A stretch of 64,000 nt of DNA from positions 1 to 64,000 of the forward strand of contig VWYX01000910.1 in the NCBI GenBank assembly GCA_013396525.1, in the 5' to 3' direction. This stretch comes from Chaetorhynchus papuensis. Taxonomy: Eukaryota; Chordata; Aves; Passeriformes; Rhipiduridae. The notes under the pieces were generated by a model, which was given only the letters and a program-made list of their open reading frames with translations, was not told the origin of the DNA and searched no databases. A program made the position numbers and the translations under genes. Shown piece by piece: positions 62,448 to 64,000 of this stretch (positions are counted from its first letter, which is position 1; each line of letters begins with the position of its first letter).

Positions 62448-62800
62448 GGCACTAATCCTCAGGCTGTCCCCCTGTGCAGGCACACAGACCCAGCCTGCTC
62501 AGAGCTCGGAGTGCCCGCCTGTAGCGGGAGGGACGTTGGCTGTGGACAGCCTGAGGCCCGCTCAGGCCATGGCTTCCCTGTGGCTGAGCGAGGCCTGCGC
62601 TGGCACCTGCCCTAAGGCCTGTGCCTCATAAGGGGCGGGCCCCTTCTATGCCGGAGTACTGAAGCTTCGGTCTCTTTCCCTTTCCACCTGGTCTTGGTGT
62701 GTCTCGTCTTCCCTTTTGGGCAGTTCTTTGTCACCTCCTGCCTAGGACAGGCCTTGGTCTCTGTAATCGTCCCCTTGGTACAGCTCTTGATTGAGATTCC
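62448..62800 (-). pseudogene. Copy C: 3' end of a further copy of the repeat-protein gene
   Basis: 62448-62570 matches 59448-59570 with one or two differences, covering the same stop codon and basic C-terminus on the minus strand. After about 62572 similarity breaks. A weaker match to the Lys/Glu/Gln-rich region of copy B (about 59930-60120) resumes near 62700-62795, so about 370 bases of the gene are missing or replaced. No further upstream repeat region is seen in the window. Probably a decayed copy; a spliced functional form cannot be excluded because the gap and flanks are incomplete. Confidence 0.55.
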
Positions 62801-64000
62801 TCCTTACAGCCACAGGAAAAATAATTGACAAAACTCCAGAATGGGGACAGGAACGGAGCTTTATCGGCAGGAAAGGCAAAAATATGAACCTTCTGATGTA
62901 ACTCTAAGCAGAAGAATTTGAGAGAATAAGCTTTAGCAAGCCTTTAAAGACGCAAAGCAGTTATGAATGTGCTGAAGCGGACTTCCTGAAAAGAGACCAT
63001 TTTGTCGAGGTGATTCTTCCCTGGTTAAACTGACTGCAAGGTAGTTTTGTTGTCTGAATACTTTCTTGCTTTTGGCACAGATTTGTGAGGCTCCTCAGTG
63101 TAAGTTATAGCTGTATTCAGTGTTTGAGCAGGCTGAAAACTCCAGGTATATCCACTTTTGAGAAACATTTTAGGGAACAGCTCAATGTGTCCGGCTTTTA
63201 AATGTGCGCTACGTTTTACTCAGCTCAACATAGCAATGACATGTAATTTTATAAGTCTCTGAATGCATCTTCAAAAAGTTGGTATGTTTCCTTTTTTTTT
63301 TTTTAGTATTTAGAAAATATATACTGAGTTAGTCTTTATTTTGTATTTCTGCCTTATAAAATTACTCCAAAGGTGAACAGAGTATAACTGGAGTGGTGGT
63401 GTGGTCTCACAGAAAGAAACACTTTAATAGTGATTGCAATAATTAGTGATTTATTTGGGATAAGCTTATCTACAAAGGAGACCTCTATCTTTATATCTTT
63501 ATTCTCAGGTATCTCGGAGTAAAAAAAAAGTTCTGAAGGAACATATCTATTGGACTATATGAGATGCTGGTAAATATGAGGTTTAATTCTATGATATGTA
63601 ACAGCCTAGTTTTAGAAATGAGATGCTGTTTCCACTTAATAGGTCTGGGATTCTAGACCCAGACCTATTCTAGATTCTAGCTGGGAGGCTTTTCCTGAAG
63701 ATGTCTGAATTCCCTCTTTCTTAGTATTTTACATGTAAATTTAATTGTAATTATATCTGATATAACTGAAATAAATTGAGATAATGTGGCCTAAAAGCCA
63801 AAATTTTCCTGCCCAAAATTATATTATTACTTAATTCTTAAACAATTAATCTCTAGAAATCTTCTTGCATTTCTTTAGAATGTCCCATTTCAACTTTCTT
63901 AGGAACTGTTTCCAATATAAATAATAAAAAGGACTGTTCCCCACTTAAATTTTCTTTTTTTCTTCCCATCAGCCTTCTGTTTTCAGGTTCTAATCAGCTT
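62801..64000. other. AT-rich intergenic DNA, no gene recognised
   Basis: Short frames only. A poly(T) run lies near 63292-63304 and a perfect inverted repeat at 63638-63669. No repeat family or RNA gene is supported. Confidence 0.4.
63638..63669. repeat. Perfect 12-bp inverted repeat with 8-base loop
   Basis: AATAGGTCTGGG is followed by ATTCTAGA and CCCAGACCTATT, the exact reverse complement of the first arm. The loop word ATTCTAGA nearly recurs just downstream of the hairpin. Confidence 0.9.

Noticed and set aside
62015..62615. Open frames of 140-188 codons across the gap
   Set aside because: They consist almost entirely of undetermined bases.
1..64000. CRISPR arrays, operons, bacterial defence or plasmid functions
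   Set aside because: The DNA is clearly vertebrate (introns, CR1, ERVs, CpG islands). The tandem repeats seen lack the alternating repeat-spacer pattern of CRISPR arrays.

Overview
The window reads as bird, probably passerine, nuclear DNA. Genes are split by GT-AG introns, and there are CR1 LINE fragments and several endogenous-retrovirus (ERV) LTRs of types common in songbirds. Its main gene, YTHDC2, lies on chromosome Z in chicken, so a Z-linked location is likely (inference). All exon boundaries below were placed by hand from splice signals, reading-frame phase and family resemblance. No alignment or database search was run.

Layout, left to right. (1) 1-926, minus strand: a RING-finger E3 ligase resembling avian TOPORS-like genes, open to the window edge. 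(2) About 2.5-14 kb: a gene-poor stretch with a CR1 fragment, an orphan CpG island near 5.1-5.6 kb and a patchwork of ERV remnants. One ERVL remnant (about 7.05-10.26 kb) is split by a solo LTR with an exact 5-bp target-site duplication. (3) 14197-19626, plus strand: a complete-looking 15-exon maestro heat-like repeat (MROH-like) gene of 677 codons. (4) About 19.6-24.4 kb: CR1, LTR-like and minus-strand ERV pol remnants plus a small minisatellite. (5) 24731-53404, plus strand: the whole YTHDC2 coding region in 29 exons (1424 codons), with a CpG-island promoter and intronic CR1 and LTR insertions. (6) 57.8-62.8 kb: tandem copies of an unrecognised minus-strand gene. Copy A is a broken fragment, copy B is a 763-codon open frame with in-frame internal repeats, and copy C is partly hidden by a 370-base assembly gap. 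(7) 62.8-64 kb: AT-rich DNA with no recognised gene.

The genes form no operon-like unit. YTHDC2 is a conserved RNA helicase and m6A reader needed for meiosis. The TOPORS-like and MROH-like genes belong to families expanded in birds. The repeat-protein family at the right end is the least explained coding signal and the best candidate for something undescribed.
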